Part shown: positions 1-6,838 of the stretch, piece after piece
How the letters are laid out: each line of letters begins with the position of its first letter
Position numbering within the stretch: the stretch's first letter is position 1
Source of the DNA: Bacteroidetes bacterium UBA2364
Lineage (GTDB): Bacteria > Bacteroidota > Rhodothermia > Rhodothermales > UBA2364
DNA length: 10,206 bases
Assembly (NCBI GenBank): GCA_002344075.1
Contig: DDTM01000027.1
Span: 1 to 10,206 of the forward strand
Direction of reading: 5' to 3'
Made by a program: the position numbers and the translations under genes
The notes under the pieces: generated by a model
The model's input: only the letters and a program-made list of their open reading frames with translations
The model's database searches: none
What the model was told of the DNA's origin: nothing

Positions 1-79
1 GTATCCATCTTCCGAAAAGGTCTGTCCATTATCCTCGCTAAATGCTTCCGATTTGTCAAGTTCTTGAAGTATCTCAGAA
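1..79. other. Unassigned left edge beyond the hsdS stop
   Basis: This stretch lies downstream of the hsdS stop. Read on the minus strand, both other frames are open to the window edge. One of them is reached from hsdS by losing a single A in the seven-A run, and it continues NSSEILQELDKSEAFSED. That continuation does not look like the rest of a TRD2. The plus strand is also open in one frame up to about base 138. I cannot assign any of these to a known protein, so the sequence cannot be called the lost HsdS C-terminus or a new gene. Confidence 0.3.
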
Positions 80-937
80 CTATTTTTTTACCGCAGAATC
101 ATCCGATTTGCAAAAATGTCCAGTAGTATGATCAGAACCAATACAAGTAACTATTACTGCTCCACTCGGAAGTATTTTGTTTTTTAGTTTTGAATAGCCC
201 GTCTCAGATAAATTTCTTTCAGCTCCTAATGCAAACTTGTTGTAATGCTTAAAATCGCCAGGTGTAATAAAAGGCATTTCGTTTCCAAAATCCTCAGGGC
301 TTTCACTTGAAGGTGTTTTCCCTGTTATAACATTTCCAAAGTCTTTTATTTCCATTTTTATCCAATCTTCATCTGCTCTCTCCACAAACCACTCCCTATA
401 AATCGCCTGTGCGGTTTCTTCCAGTTTTTGTATGAGTTGTTGGTTAATGGCTATGCGGTTTTGGATGGTATTGTATTCTTTTACGATTTCTCGTTGTTTG
501 TCTATGTGGGGGATGGGCAAAAGTGTATTACACATTTCTTCCCAATCAAATATTTCCCTTGCACTTCCGTGGCTTTTAAATCGTGCATATCGGTCAAACT
601 CCGGTCTGCGAAACCACATCATCAAATATTCAGGGTCAAGTTCGTTGCAGTTTTTTACTTCAAAAGGAACATACGCCTGAGAAATTAAGGCTTTGTCAAA
701 ATCATTGAATAAGGCAATGGTGATTTTATCTCCGTTCCTTGACGTTACAGGACCATAAGCAAACTGATTTCTTTCAATGATTCTGTAGGTGGACATATCC
801 GTTCCAATCGTATTGGCAATGGAAGGGATAAACTTTTTCTGAATACTCAAACCCACCAAAGGCAAATCACCTAAGTCATTATTTCGCCCAACTACAGGCT
901 GAATGTATTTGCCAAGCGGTTTATAGTTTAATCTCAT
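80..937 (-). pseudogene. hsdS: HsdS, type I restriction-modification specificity subunit, truncated in second TRD
   Basis: HsdS chooses the DNA target of a type I restriction-modification complex by pairing two target-recognition domains (TRDs) with two HsdM subunits. TRD1 occupies about residues 1-150 and includes GSAREIFDWEE and PIPHIDKQREIV. The central helical spacer follows (about 152-186, ending LEETAQAIYREWFVE). TRD2 begins at about 195 with GNVITGKTPS and PFITPGDFK. Family members usually run to 400 residues or more, but this frame stops at 285. Similarity to the usual TRD2 pattern appears to end after CIGSD (residue 269), and the last codons are two Lys on a run of seven A just before TAG. 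The start overlaps the end of hsdM by 17 bases, the normal translational coupling. The break could be a frameshift at the A-run, a rearrangement near base 130 or an assembly junction. Identity as HsdS is firm; a working subunit is unlikely. Confidence 0.9.
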
Positions 938-2486
938 ACCCCAATTCTTTAAATACGCTTAGTAAATCATTTTTGCTTAGTGCTTCGGCTTTCAGCAAGT
1001 CGGCAAACTCTATTTTTAAGGTTTGCATTTTCTCGTCAAAGTCAATGTTTTCATCTCGGTTCACAAACTCAATGTATTTGCTTGGCACCAACGAAAAATC
1101 TTTTTTGGCTACTTCATCACATGAAGCGGAATAGCAGAACTCGGGAACATTTTCAATTTCTTTGGTTTGCCATTGGTGGTAAGTGTTTACCACTTTTTGA
1201 ATATCGGCATCCGAAAATTGGGTGTATTTCTTTTCAAATGGTTCTCCCATTTGTCGCAAGTCTATAAACAGTATTTCTTTTTCTCTGTCACGGTAATTTC
1301 GGGTTTCGTCACCTACTTTTTTGCTCTGTGCTTTCGTGTTTTTGTTTACAATCCAAAGCGTAACACTAATGTCGGTGGTATAAAACAAGTTTCGTGGTAA
1401 TACCAAAATGGCTTCCACCAAGTTATTTTCAATCAGCTTTCTGCGTATTTTATATTCTTCGCCACCACCACTCAATGCACCATTTGCCAAGATAAAACCT
1501 GCAATTCCGTTTTCAGAAAGTTTGCTCACCATATTCAAAATCCAACCATAGTTGGCGTTGCTTTTGGGTGGCACATCATACCCTCTCCAACGTGGGTCGT
1601 CAATCAATTCATTTTCAGCCCGCCAGTCCTTTTGGTTAAAAGGTGGGTTAGCCATAATAAAATCGGCTTTCAGGTCTTTGTGTTGGTCGTCCAGAAATGT
1701 GTCGGCAGCTTTTTCACCTAAGTTTCCGCTAATGCCCCGTATGGCAAGGTTCATTTTTGCCAGTTTGTAGGTGGTATTGGTGTACTCTTGTCCGTAAATA
1801 GAAATTTCTTTTTTGTTGCCGTGGTGTGCTTCAATAAATTTAATACTCTGCACAAACATACCGCCCGAACCACAGGCAGGGTCATAAATGATGCCTTTGT
1901 AGGGTTCAATCATTTCAGCAATTAGGTTTACAATGCTTTTGGGCGTGTAAAATTCTCCTTTACCTTTTCCCTCTGCCAAAGCAAATTTGGAAAGGAAGTA
2001 TTCATATACTTTGCCGACTACATCTTGCTTGGGGTCTTTGGTGGTGTCAATGTCGTTAATGGTATCGAGCAACGAAGCCAGTTTGGTAACATCCAAACCC
2101 AAACGAGAAAAGTAATTGTCGGGCAATGCACCTTTTAGGGCTTTGTTGTTTTTCTCAATGGTGTGCAGGGCAGTATCTATGAGCAGGGCAATGTCGTTTT
2201 GCTTGGCTCTTTTTATCAGGTAACTCCAACGGCTGGTTTCTTCCAAAAAGAACACATTGTTCATATTGTAGAATTCCGGCATTTCAATGTATTTCTCTTT
2301 GCCTTCGGCAATGAGTTTGGCTCTGTGTTCTTCAAACTTGTCGCTGGCAAACTTTAAGAAAATAAGTCCTAATACAACGTGTTTGTATTAGGCAGGTTCA
2401 ACGCTGCCTCTGAGTTTATTCGCTGCATCCCAAAGGGTAACTTCAATGGGTTTTTCTTTTACTTCTTTCTTTTGTCTTTTGGCCAT
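921..2486 (-). pseudogene. hsdM: HsdM, type I restriction-modification adenine methyltransferase, interrupted by an in-frame ochre stop
   Basis: HsdM is the N6-adenine methyltransferase subunit of a type I restriction-modification complex. It protects host DNA using S-adenosylmethionine and forms the M2S1 core with HsdS. The full reading frame starts at ATG 2486-2484 (MAKRQKKEVKEKPIEV) and has the expected length, about 521 codons. The N-terminal helical domain carries LWDAANKLRG and VLGLIFLKFASDKF. The catalytic domain carries the SAM-binding motif DPACGSGG (about residues 202-209, full-length numbering) and the catalytic NPPF (about 280-283). Codon 33 is TAA (plus-strand bases 2388-2390), where relatives have Glu in EPAEYKHVVLG; one G-to-T change explains it. 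The frame is otherwise intact, so the lesion looks recent. Translation could only restart downstream, for example at the ATG at 2282 (codon 69), which would lose part of the helical domain. No HsdR is in the window; it could lie beyond base 1. Confidence 0.93.
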
Positions 2487-2533
2487 TTAAATTTTTTCTG
2501 TTATTCAGTTTTCAAATTTCGTTTATTCTGTCC

Positions 2534-2622
2534 GAGCGTTGGCAGAAAAACAGCTCTTTTGGTTTTTTAGCGTTGGCTTTTGTTTCGGCAAAAAACCAAA
2601 TGTGCTGTTTGTGCGGCTGCTC
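2534..2622. repeat. Foldback (attC-like) element between the DUF4919 gene and hsdM
   Basis: An imperfect inverted repeat of about 89 bases. The left arm at 2548-2571 (aaacagctcttttgg, then a T-run and agc) pairs with the right arm at 2588-2610 (gc, an A-run, then ccaaatgtgctgttt). Outer ends gagc (2534-2537) and gctc (2619-2622) extend the dyad. The 9-mer agcgttggc occurs twice in direct orientation (2535-2543 and 2569-2577). There is no U-run on either side, so it is not a simple terminator. Its place at a gene junction in a co-directional array suggests a cassette recombination site or a dispersed Bacteroidota intergenic palindrome. It does not share sequence with the element at 3372-3510. 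Confidence 0.5.
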
Positions 2623-2643
2623 TTCTATCTATTTCAGTCGTAA

Positions 2644-3336
2644 TCATTTGTCAAACATTTTGTCAGTTGCGTGTTGAATGATAAAATATTTCGTTACAGA
2701 TTTTCCATCTTTCTCCATTTCCAAGATGTCGAGAAAATATCCGTTTTTGTCACTACCTGAACCCATTGTCCCAATTGAGCCACCTAAAATATATCTTATT
2801 AAAGTTTGTCCGTCTATTGGACTAAGCACAAAATAAGGTCTGTCTTTTGTGCCGTCACCACTCCACATTATTGAGTGAATAATTTTAATTGTCCTCCCTT
2901 TGTGAATGGATGCATCTGGTTTGTTTAACTTCATATAAGCAAATCCCTTTTCCATCAGTGCTGTAAAATTCACAGGATTTGTTTTTAGTAGTTTGTCGCA
3001 TTCAACTATAGCTTTCTCATATTTTTTGTCGGATATAAGTCCTAAAATTTCTCTTTCCTTGTCAGTTGTTTGATATGGTTTGTAGTTCTTGTCAGCCGTG
3101 AAACCAATTTGTAAAGCGATGATGTCTTTATCTGTCAATGTGCTGTCATTGGAATTGAACCTTTCCAATAATTTAGTATAATAGTATTCGCTGTTTTTGT
3201 CTTTACTTTTAGAAAGTAAATCTTTGAAGTCTCTGTGATAGTCAAAGTCCTGTCCAAATACAGTGGTTGTTGCAAATAGAGCAAAAAATACTGTTAGAAA
3301 AGTCAGAAATCCCTTAATGTTTATTATCGTTTTCAT
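2644..3336 (-). CDS. Exported DUF4919-family protein
   Basis: A 230-residue protein of unknown function. A signal peptide is clear: MKTIINIKG, then a hydrophobic stretch (about 9-27) ending TTTVFG before Gln, a typical Bacteroidota cleavage context. No lipobox Cys is seen. The mature part has SEYYYTKLLERFNSNDSTLTDKD (about 49-71), a charged TPR-like helical pair around 103-140 (YEKAIVECDKLLKTNP, then ALMEKGFAYMKL), and a C-terminal half with SGDGTKDRPYFVLSP (about 159-173) ending near KMF. This order fits DUF4919, a family I recognise by pattern only. I chose the ATG at 3336 over an in-frame TTG nine bases upstream because the ATG gives a clean signal peptide. The gene is flanked by two foldback elements, consistent with a gene cassette. 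The product probably acts in the periplasm or outside the cell. Confidence 0.8.
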   Translation of the reverse strand: MKTIINIKGFLTFLTVFFALFATTTVFGQDFDYHRDFKDLLSKSKDKNSEYYYTKLLERFNSNDSTLTDKDIIALQIGFTADKNYKPYQTTDKEREILGLISDKKYEKAIVECDKLLKTNPVNFTALMEKGFAYMKLNKPDASIHKGRTIKIIHSIMWSGDGTKDRPYFVLSPIDGQTLIRYILGGSIGTMGSGSDKNGYFLDILEMEKDGKSVTKYFIIQHATDKMFDK

Positions 3337-3371
3337 AATTGTCAATTTCTTCAGTGTCGTTATTTAGAGTT

Positions 3372-3510
3372 GCCGCTAACGGTTTTCGTATTGGCGATGG
3401 TGGGATATTTGAAAAACGTCAGCTCAACATTTGCACAAAAGCCCAATAGAATTTCAAATGTTGAATTTACAACTGTCAGCCCCACTATTGCCAATACGAT
3501 GTTAGTAGCC
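3372..3510. repeat. attC-like recombination site with nested inverted repeats
   Basis: A 139-base element with three nested dyads. The outer pair is gccgctaac (3372-3380) and gttagtagc (3501-3509). The middle pair is tcgtattggcgatggtggg (3386-3404) and cccactattgccaatacga (3481-3499), 17 of 19 complementary with the other two positions G-T pairs. The inner pair tcaacatttg (3424-3433) and caaatgttga (3455-3464) is perfect. Read on the minus strand it runs from GCTACTAAC to GTTAGCGGC, the layout of an integron attC with simple-site cores at both ends, and its length is close to that of Vibrio-type repeats. The cores fit only a relaxed GTTRRRY consensus. It begins directly after the WD40 gene's stop codon and ends 35 bases before the DUF4919 start codon. 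Confidence 0.65.
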
Positions 3511-3512
3511 GT

Positions 3513-4445
3513 TTATTTGGGCAAATACCAAAAATTTATATTGTTATCTTTTGAAGATACTATTGCGAATTGTCCATCTTTAGAAAATGTTGCAGATGTA
3601 TATTCAGTTTCATATTTCTCCTCAAAAGTCTTAATAAGTTTGCCTTTGGTATTCCATAGTTTAGCAGTCCCATCTTCACTGCCCGTCAAAATATATTTGC
3701 CGTCTGATGAAAACTCTGCCTGATTTATTTCTCCTGAATGCCCCTTCAAAGTAACAATTGGTTTGCCGTTTAAACTCCATATAACCGCTGTTTTGTCAAA
3801 ACTTGCTGTCAAGATACTTTTTCCGTTTGGCGAAAAACTTGCAGCACTTACTCCACTTATGTGTTTTTTTAAAGTCATTGTTCTTTTTCCATTAATGCTC
3901 CAAACAGATGCAGTATTGTCGCAACTTGCAAGTATTATTGATTTGTCATTTGGAGAAAAAGATGCTTGGTAGATTGTGCATTTGTGTCCTTTAAATGTTC
4001 TAATAAGTTCGCCATTTGCTGTCCATAATTTTGCAGTATTGTCACCACCGCCACTTAAAATAAATTTCCCGTCGTTTGAATAAACAACCGTTTTAACATA
4101 CACTTCGTCAGCCTTAACGGTTTTAACTTCTGTACCATCTATATTCCAAATTACAAAAGTTCCTTCAGAACCACCCGTAATAAAACGTTTACTGTCTGGA
4201 GAAAAAACTACATCGTTCACACTTTTCAAGTGTACACTAATCGTGTCAATAATTTTACCGCTTTCATCCCATAGAAAAGCAAGATTGTCGTCACTTCCTG
4301 ATAAAAAATATTTTCCGCTAGGTGATTGGGCAATTCCCAAAATCGCTTCTTTGTGTCCTGCAAAACTTTTCACAATTACACAAGATTGAGCATTTAATAA
4401 ATTGTTTATTAAAAATGTCAGAATTAAAATAGTAGTTTGTTTCAT
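3513..4445 (-). CDS. Exported seven-repeat WD40 beta-propeller protein
   Basis: A 310-residue protein made of a signal peptide and one propeller. Residues 1-19 (MKQTTILILTFLINNLLNA before Gln) form the signal peptide; there is no lipobox. Seven WD repeats follow, ending at about residues 60 (LWD), 101 (IWN), 142 (LWT), 183 (VWS), 224 (IWS), 265 (LWN) and 307 (FWY). Most contain FSPDGK-like turns and GxxDxTAxxW strands; GH dipeptides appear at about 30, 153 and 235. Seven is the number needed to close a propeller, so the gene looks complete. No kinase, caspase or other effector domain is attached. A scaffold or binding role outside the cytoplasm is likely, but no ligand can be inferred. The gene lies between two copies of the GTTAGC(A/G)GC core and behaves as a single-gene cassette. 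Confidence 0.88.
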   Translation of the reverse strand: MKQTTILILTFLINNLLNAQSCVIVKSFAGHKEAILGIAQSPSGKYFLSGSDDNLAFLWDESGKIIDTISVHLKSVNDVVFSPDSKRFITGGSEGTFVIWNIDGTEVKTVKADEVYVKTVVYSNDGKFILSGGGDNTAKLWTANGELIRTFKGHKCTIYQASFSPNDKSIILASCDNTASVWSINGKRTMTLKKHISGVSAASFSPNGKSILTASFDKTAVIWSLNGKPIVTLKGHSGEINQAEFSSDGKYILTGSEDGTAKLWNTKGKLIKTFEEKYETEYTSATFSKDGQFAIVSSKDNNINFWYLPK

Positions 4446-4461
4446 ATGTCTGTTTTAAATG

Positions 4462-4470
4462 GCTGCTAAC
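4462..4470 (-). other. Putative integron core site abutting the integrase stop codon
   Basis: On the minus strand GTTAGCAGC follows the TAA of the integrase remnant with no base between them, 17 bases before the WD40 start codon. It matches the GTTAGCGGC at the far end of the 3372-3510 element at eight of nine positions. This is the placement expected for the attI-cassette junction, with the first cassette running from here to about 3381. The match alone is short, so confidence rests on both copies having the same position relative to the next gene. Confidence 0.5.
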
Positions 4471-4752
4471 TTATTTATATCCGCCCTTTTCGCGTTTTTT
4501 GTCGTACTTTTCGGTAAAAAGAGCGTCGAGGGGGCTACGGATATGCTGTATGGTTCGCTGGCTTACGTGTGTGTAACGCAATGTCGTTTTGATATCGCAA
4601 TGCCCTAACAGTTCTTGGATCAGCCGTACATCCGTACCAGACTCCAGTAAGTGGGTGGTATAGCTATGCCATAGCATATGGAAACTTACACGGGTGCTTG
4701 AAGTTGGTAATTTGCCCAAAACAATCGGTTGCCCACAATATAAGGGGTTCAA
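4471..4752 (-). pseudogene. Integron-type tyrosine recombinase, C-terminal remnant with lost catalytic Arg
   Basis: This frame is the C-terminal catalytic part of an integrase of the IntI/XerC type. Visible elements are HMLWHSYTTHLLESGTD, LIQELLGH, TTLRYTHVS and IRSPLDAL; the last is typical of integron integrases. Of the catalytic set, His25, His51 and the nucleophile Tyr60 are present. The Arg of the HxLRH motif is Trp28 (TGG, plus-strand bases 4669-4671), which one C-to-T change from CGG would produce. The N-terminal DNA-binding domain and the first catalytic Arg are missing. An in-frame TGA lies at plus-strand 4771-4773, and only a TTG (4752) is available as a start. No other integrase segment is seen upstream. 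It is oriented like the cassettes, as in the inverted integrases of Treponema-type integrons. It is almost certainly inactive. Confidence 0.87.
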
Positions 4753-4773
4753 AGGTAAGGGTGCAATTTCTCA

Positions 4774-5095
4774 TGGGAAGTCTTTTAGAAAGTTATTCCA
4801 AGGTGCATATTAAGGCGGTGCGTTTCATAAAGAAGGGGATGAAATATGTTATGAAATCTGGGGGCATTGGTGTATGAAAGGGTAAAGTAGCCGGAGAATG
4901 GGGGGCGTGGTGGGAAGTCGAAAGTGCTTGTTCTATTTTGACGGTGTTTCGGCCTGTTACCCTAAAGCAAAAACCGTTCATGTTCAAGATAGCGGCATTG
5001 TGGGATCGTCAGAAGCGATTGATCAGGCTCCTGAAAACAATTCGAAGTGTTATCAGCAAAGCCCCGTATTTGTATTCCGTAATCCCATACGTGCA
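4774..5095. other. Gene-poor junction between the island and sdaA
   Basis: About 320 bases separate the integrase remnant from the end of sdaA. Open frames exist on both strands (for example minus 4987-4793 and plus 4898-5134), but their translations have no recognisable domain or conserved motif and no ribosome binding site. I see no tRNA, no terminator with a U-run after sdaA, and no direct repeat marking an insertion end. It may hold decayed integrase upstream sequence. Confidence 0.4.
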
Positions 5096-6511
5096 TCAAC
5101 ATTCAATCACGCTCACTGGGATTCGGTTGGCTAAGCCGCCTTCTGAGGTTTCTTTGTATTTGGTGTTCATGTCTAAGGCTGTCTCCCACATTGAATGGAT
5201 GACGTCATCTAAACTCACTTTCGCTTGCGTAGGATCGCTCTCCAATGCAATATTGGCTGCTGTAATGGCTTTGATGGCACCCATTGTGTTCCTTTCGATA
5301 CATGGAATTTGCACCAAGCCTCCAATGGGATCGCAAGTCAACCCCAGATGATGTTCCATAGCAATTTCGGCAGCCATCAGAACCTGATCCGGTGAGCCGC
5401 CCAGTGCTTCTGTCAAGCCAGCCGCCGCCATTGCCGAGGAAACCCCAATTTCTGCCTGACATCCTCCCATTGCTGCCGAGATGGTTGCTCCTTTTTTAAA
5501 CAAACTCCCAATTTCTCCAGCCGTCAATAGAAAACGGGTTCTGCCCTCATCGGTTGCATCACAAAAACAGGTATAATACATCAAAACCGCTGGGATCACC
5601 CCTGCTGCCCCATTTGTCGGCGCAGTCACCACACGTCCGAACGAGGCGTTTTCCTCATTCACAGCCAAAGCAAAGCAAGAAACCCATTTCAGGGTACTCT
5701 GAAAAGACTTTACCTGTCCGCAGATGGCATCCATCCACCGTTCTGGAGATTCAAAAAAACGGTCTCCCAAAAGCTTTTGGTTAAGTTTTGCTGCTCTTCT
5801 GTTCACCGAAAGCCCGCCCGGCAAAATCCCATCTGCATAACAACCTTTAAAAATGCAGGTTTTCATGGTTTCCCAAATCCGATCCAAGCCCGCTTGCGTT
5901 TCAGCCGCTGAACGCCACATTTTTTCATTTTCCCAAACTACTTGTGGGATACTGCGCCTCATATTCCGGCAATAGGCCAGTAATTCGTCTGCACGCTCGA
6001 TGGGATGTGGAAGTGTAACCATTTGAGAAGTGTTGGAATGGCCTTCCTGAACCACAAAACCACCTCCTACGGAGTAATAGGTTTCCTCGAAGGTTCCCCC
6101 ATCTTCCAGCCAAGCAATTAAAGAAAGCCCATTCGGATGAAACGGCAATGTCTCTGATTTCCGAAAAACCACATCTTCGCTATACATAAACGGTAACCGG
6201 AGCTCGCCATTCCAGACCAAGGAAGTACCGTTTTTTAGCTCCCTGAAACGTGTCAATATGTTAGAAGTATTGCAGGTTTCTGGATCTTCGCCACATAATC
6301 CCAAAACAACCGCCAAATCCGTTCCGTGCCCGATACCAGTTTTGGCTAATGAGCCGTAGAGCAGGCATTGTAGCCGTGTGGTTTGGTGAAAGAGGCCTCT
6401 TGTTTTACACGATTTGGTGAATTGCTGCGCAGCCCGCCAAGGGCCCATTGTATGGGAACTGGAAGGTCCGACACCAATCTTAAAAATATCAAAAACGCTG
6501 ATAGATTCCAT
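5096..6511 (-). CDS. sdaA: L-serine ammonia-lyase (L-serine dehydratase), iron-sulfur, single chain
   Basis: It deaminates L-serine to pyruvate and ammonia with a [4Fe-4S] cluster, in the cytoplasm. The 471-residue chain has the usual single-chain order: a beta domain first (VGPSSSHTMGPWRAA at 14-28), then an alpha domain from about 190 on. The substrate-loop APTNGAAG lies at 297-304. Three Cys in the family's cluster positions are seen: Cys351 (GGCQAEIG), Cys393 (LTCDPIGG) and Cys404 (IPCIERN). The chain ends in Cys471; in the Legionella enzyme a C-terminal Cys tucks into the active site as a cluster ligand in the resting state, so the same mechanism is plausible here. The ATG is supported by a GGAG (plus-strand 6518-6521 as ctcc) six bases upstream. 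The gene faces the island and is divergent from the small basic-protein gene. Confidence 0.96.
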   Translation of the reverse strand: MESISVFDIFKIGVGPSSSHTMGPWRAAQQFTKSCKTRGLFHQTTRLQCLLYGSLAKTGIGHGTDLAVVLGLCGEDPETCNTSNILTRFRELKNGTSLVWNGELRLPFMYSEDVVFRKSETLPFHPNGLSLIAWLEDGGTFEETYYSVGGGFVVQEGHSNTSQMVTLPHPIERADELLAYCRNMRRSIPQVVWENEKMWRSAAETQAGLDRIWETMKTCIFKGCYADGILPGGLSVNRRAAKLNQKLLGDRFFESPERWMDAICGQVKSFQSTLKWVSCFALAVNEENASFGRVVTAPTNGAAGVIPAVLMYYTCFCDATDEGRTRFLLTAGEIGSLFKKGATISAAMGGCQAEIGVSSAMAAAGLTEALGGSPDQVLMAAEIAMEHHLGLTCDPIGGLVQIPCIERNTMGAIKAITAANIALESDPTQAKVSLDDVIHSMWETALDMNTKYKETSEGGLANRIPVSVIEC

Positions 6512-6547
6512 GTACCACTCCGAAGGATAGAAATTCCTGATTCTGCT

Positions 6548-6576
6548 AAACTAAGGTGATTTATCATGTGGTACAA
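6548..6576 (-). promoter_or_regulatory. Candidate promoter of sdaA
   Basis: On the minus strand TTGTAC (6576-6571) and TAGTTT (6553-6548) are separated by 17 bases, and the -10 box lies about 36 bases before the sdaA start codon. The second box also resembles the Bacteroidota -7 motif TAnnTTTG. This is a pattern match only. Confidence 0.35.
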
Positions 6577-6721
6577 CTGTACCGATGACAGAACCGTTCA
6601 GGTATTCCGTTAGACTTTTATGAACCGCATATTTGTGTTTGTTTGAACGGAGAAAATGTATTATTTTAAAAAGTTCAAAATAGCAACTAATTATTCCACT
6701 TTAAACATAGGAGACCGACTC

Positions 6722-6811
6722 ATGCCATGCGGTAAGAAACGGAAGCGCCATAAAATTGCGACGCACAAACGGAAAAAACGTCTTCGTAAGAACCGTCATA
6801 AGAAGAAGTAA
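6722..6811 (+). CDS. AURKAIP1/COX24-domain small basic protein (mS38/bS22-like)
   Basis: A 29-codon gene encoding MPCGKKRKRHKIATHKRKKR followed by LRKNRHKKK; nearly two thirds of residues are Lys, Arg or His. It matches by pattern the AURKAIP1/COX24-domain proteins of Bacteroidota, whose conserved core is KKRKxHKxxTHKRKKRLRKNRHKKK. That domain is shared with mitochondrial ribosomal protein mS38 and resembles mycobacterial bS22, both of which bind small-subunit rRNA, so a ribosomal role is likely but inferred. A good ribosome binding site, aggag (6709-6713), lies eight bases before the ATG, unlike the weak sites of most neighbours and fitting high expression. A strong terminator follows 27 bases after the stop, so the gene is probably its own transcript. 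Length and sequence look complete. Confidence 0.88.
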   Translation: MPCGKKRKRHKIATHKRKKRLRKNRHKKK

Positions 6812-6838
6812 CGGTTCTCCGCGTTCGCAACAAGATCC

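Noticed and set aside
2388..2390. Stop-codon readthrough or recoding in hsdM
   Set aside because: No other gene in the window uses an internal TAA, TAA ends several genes normally, and no recoding structure is evident; a nonsense mutation is simpler.
2534..3510. CRISPR array, because of repeated palindromic elements
   Set aside because: The two elements differ in sequence and length, are separated by a gene, and there are no regular spacers or cas genes.
3370..3723. Plus-strand open frame crossing the foldback element into the WD40 gene
   Set aside because: It is antisense to the WD40 gene, whose repeats are unmistakable, and its first part is the inverted repeat itself.
80..4445. A new multi-gene defence system combining the R-M genes with the WD40 and DUF4919 proteins
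   Set aside because: Both latter proteins have export signals and are separated by recombination-like elements, and the R-M genes are broken, so a joint function is not supported.
4793..4987. Minus-strand 64-codon frame right of the integrase as a possible integrase N-terminus
   Set aside because: The translation has none of the features of a tyrosine recombinase N-terminal domain and no other conserved pattern.
4898..5351. Two overlapping plus-strand open frames (4898-5134 and 4938-5351)
   Set aside because: Their translations show no domain, the second runs far into the antisense of sdaA, and neither has a ribosome binding site.
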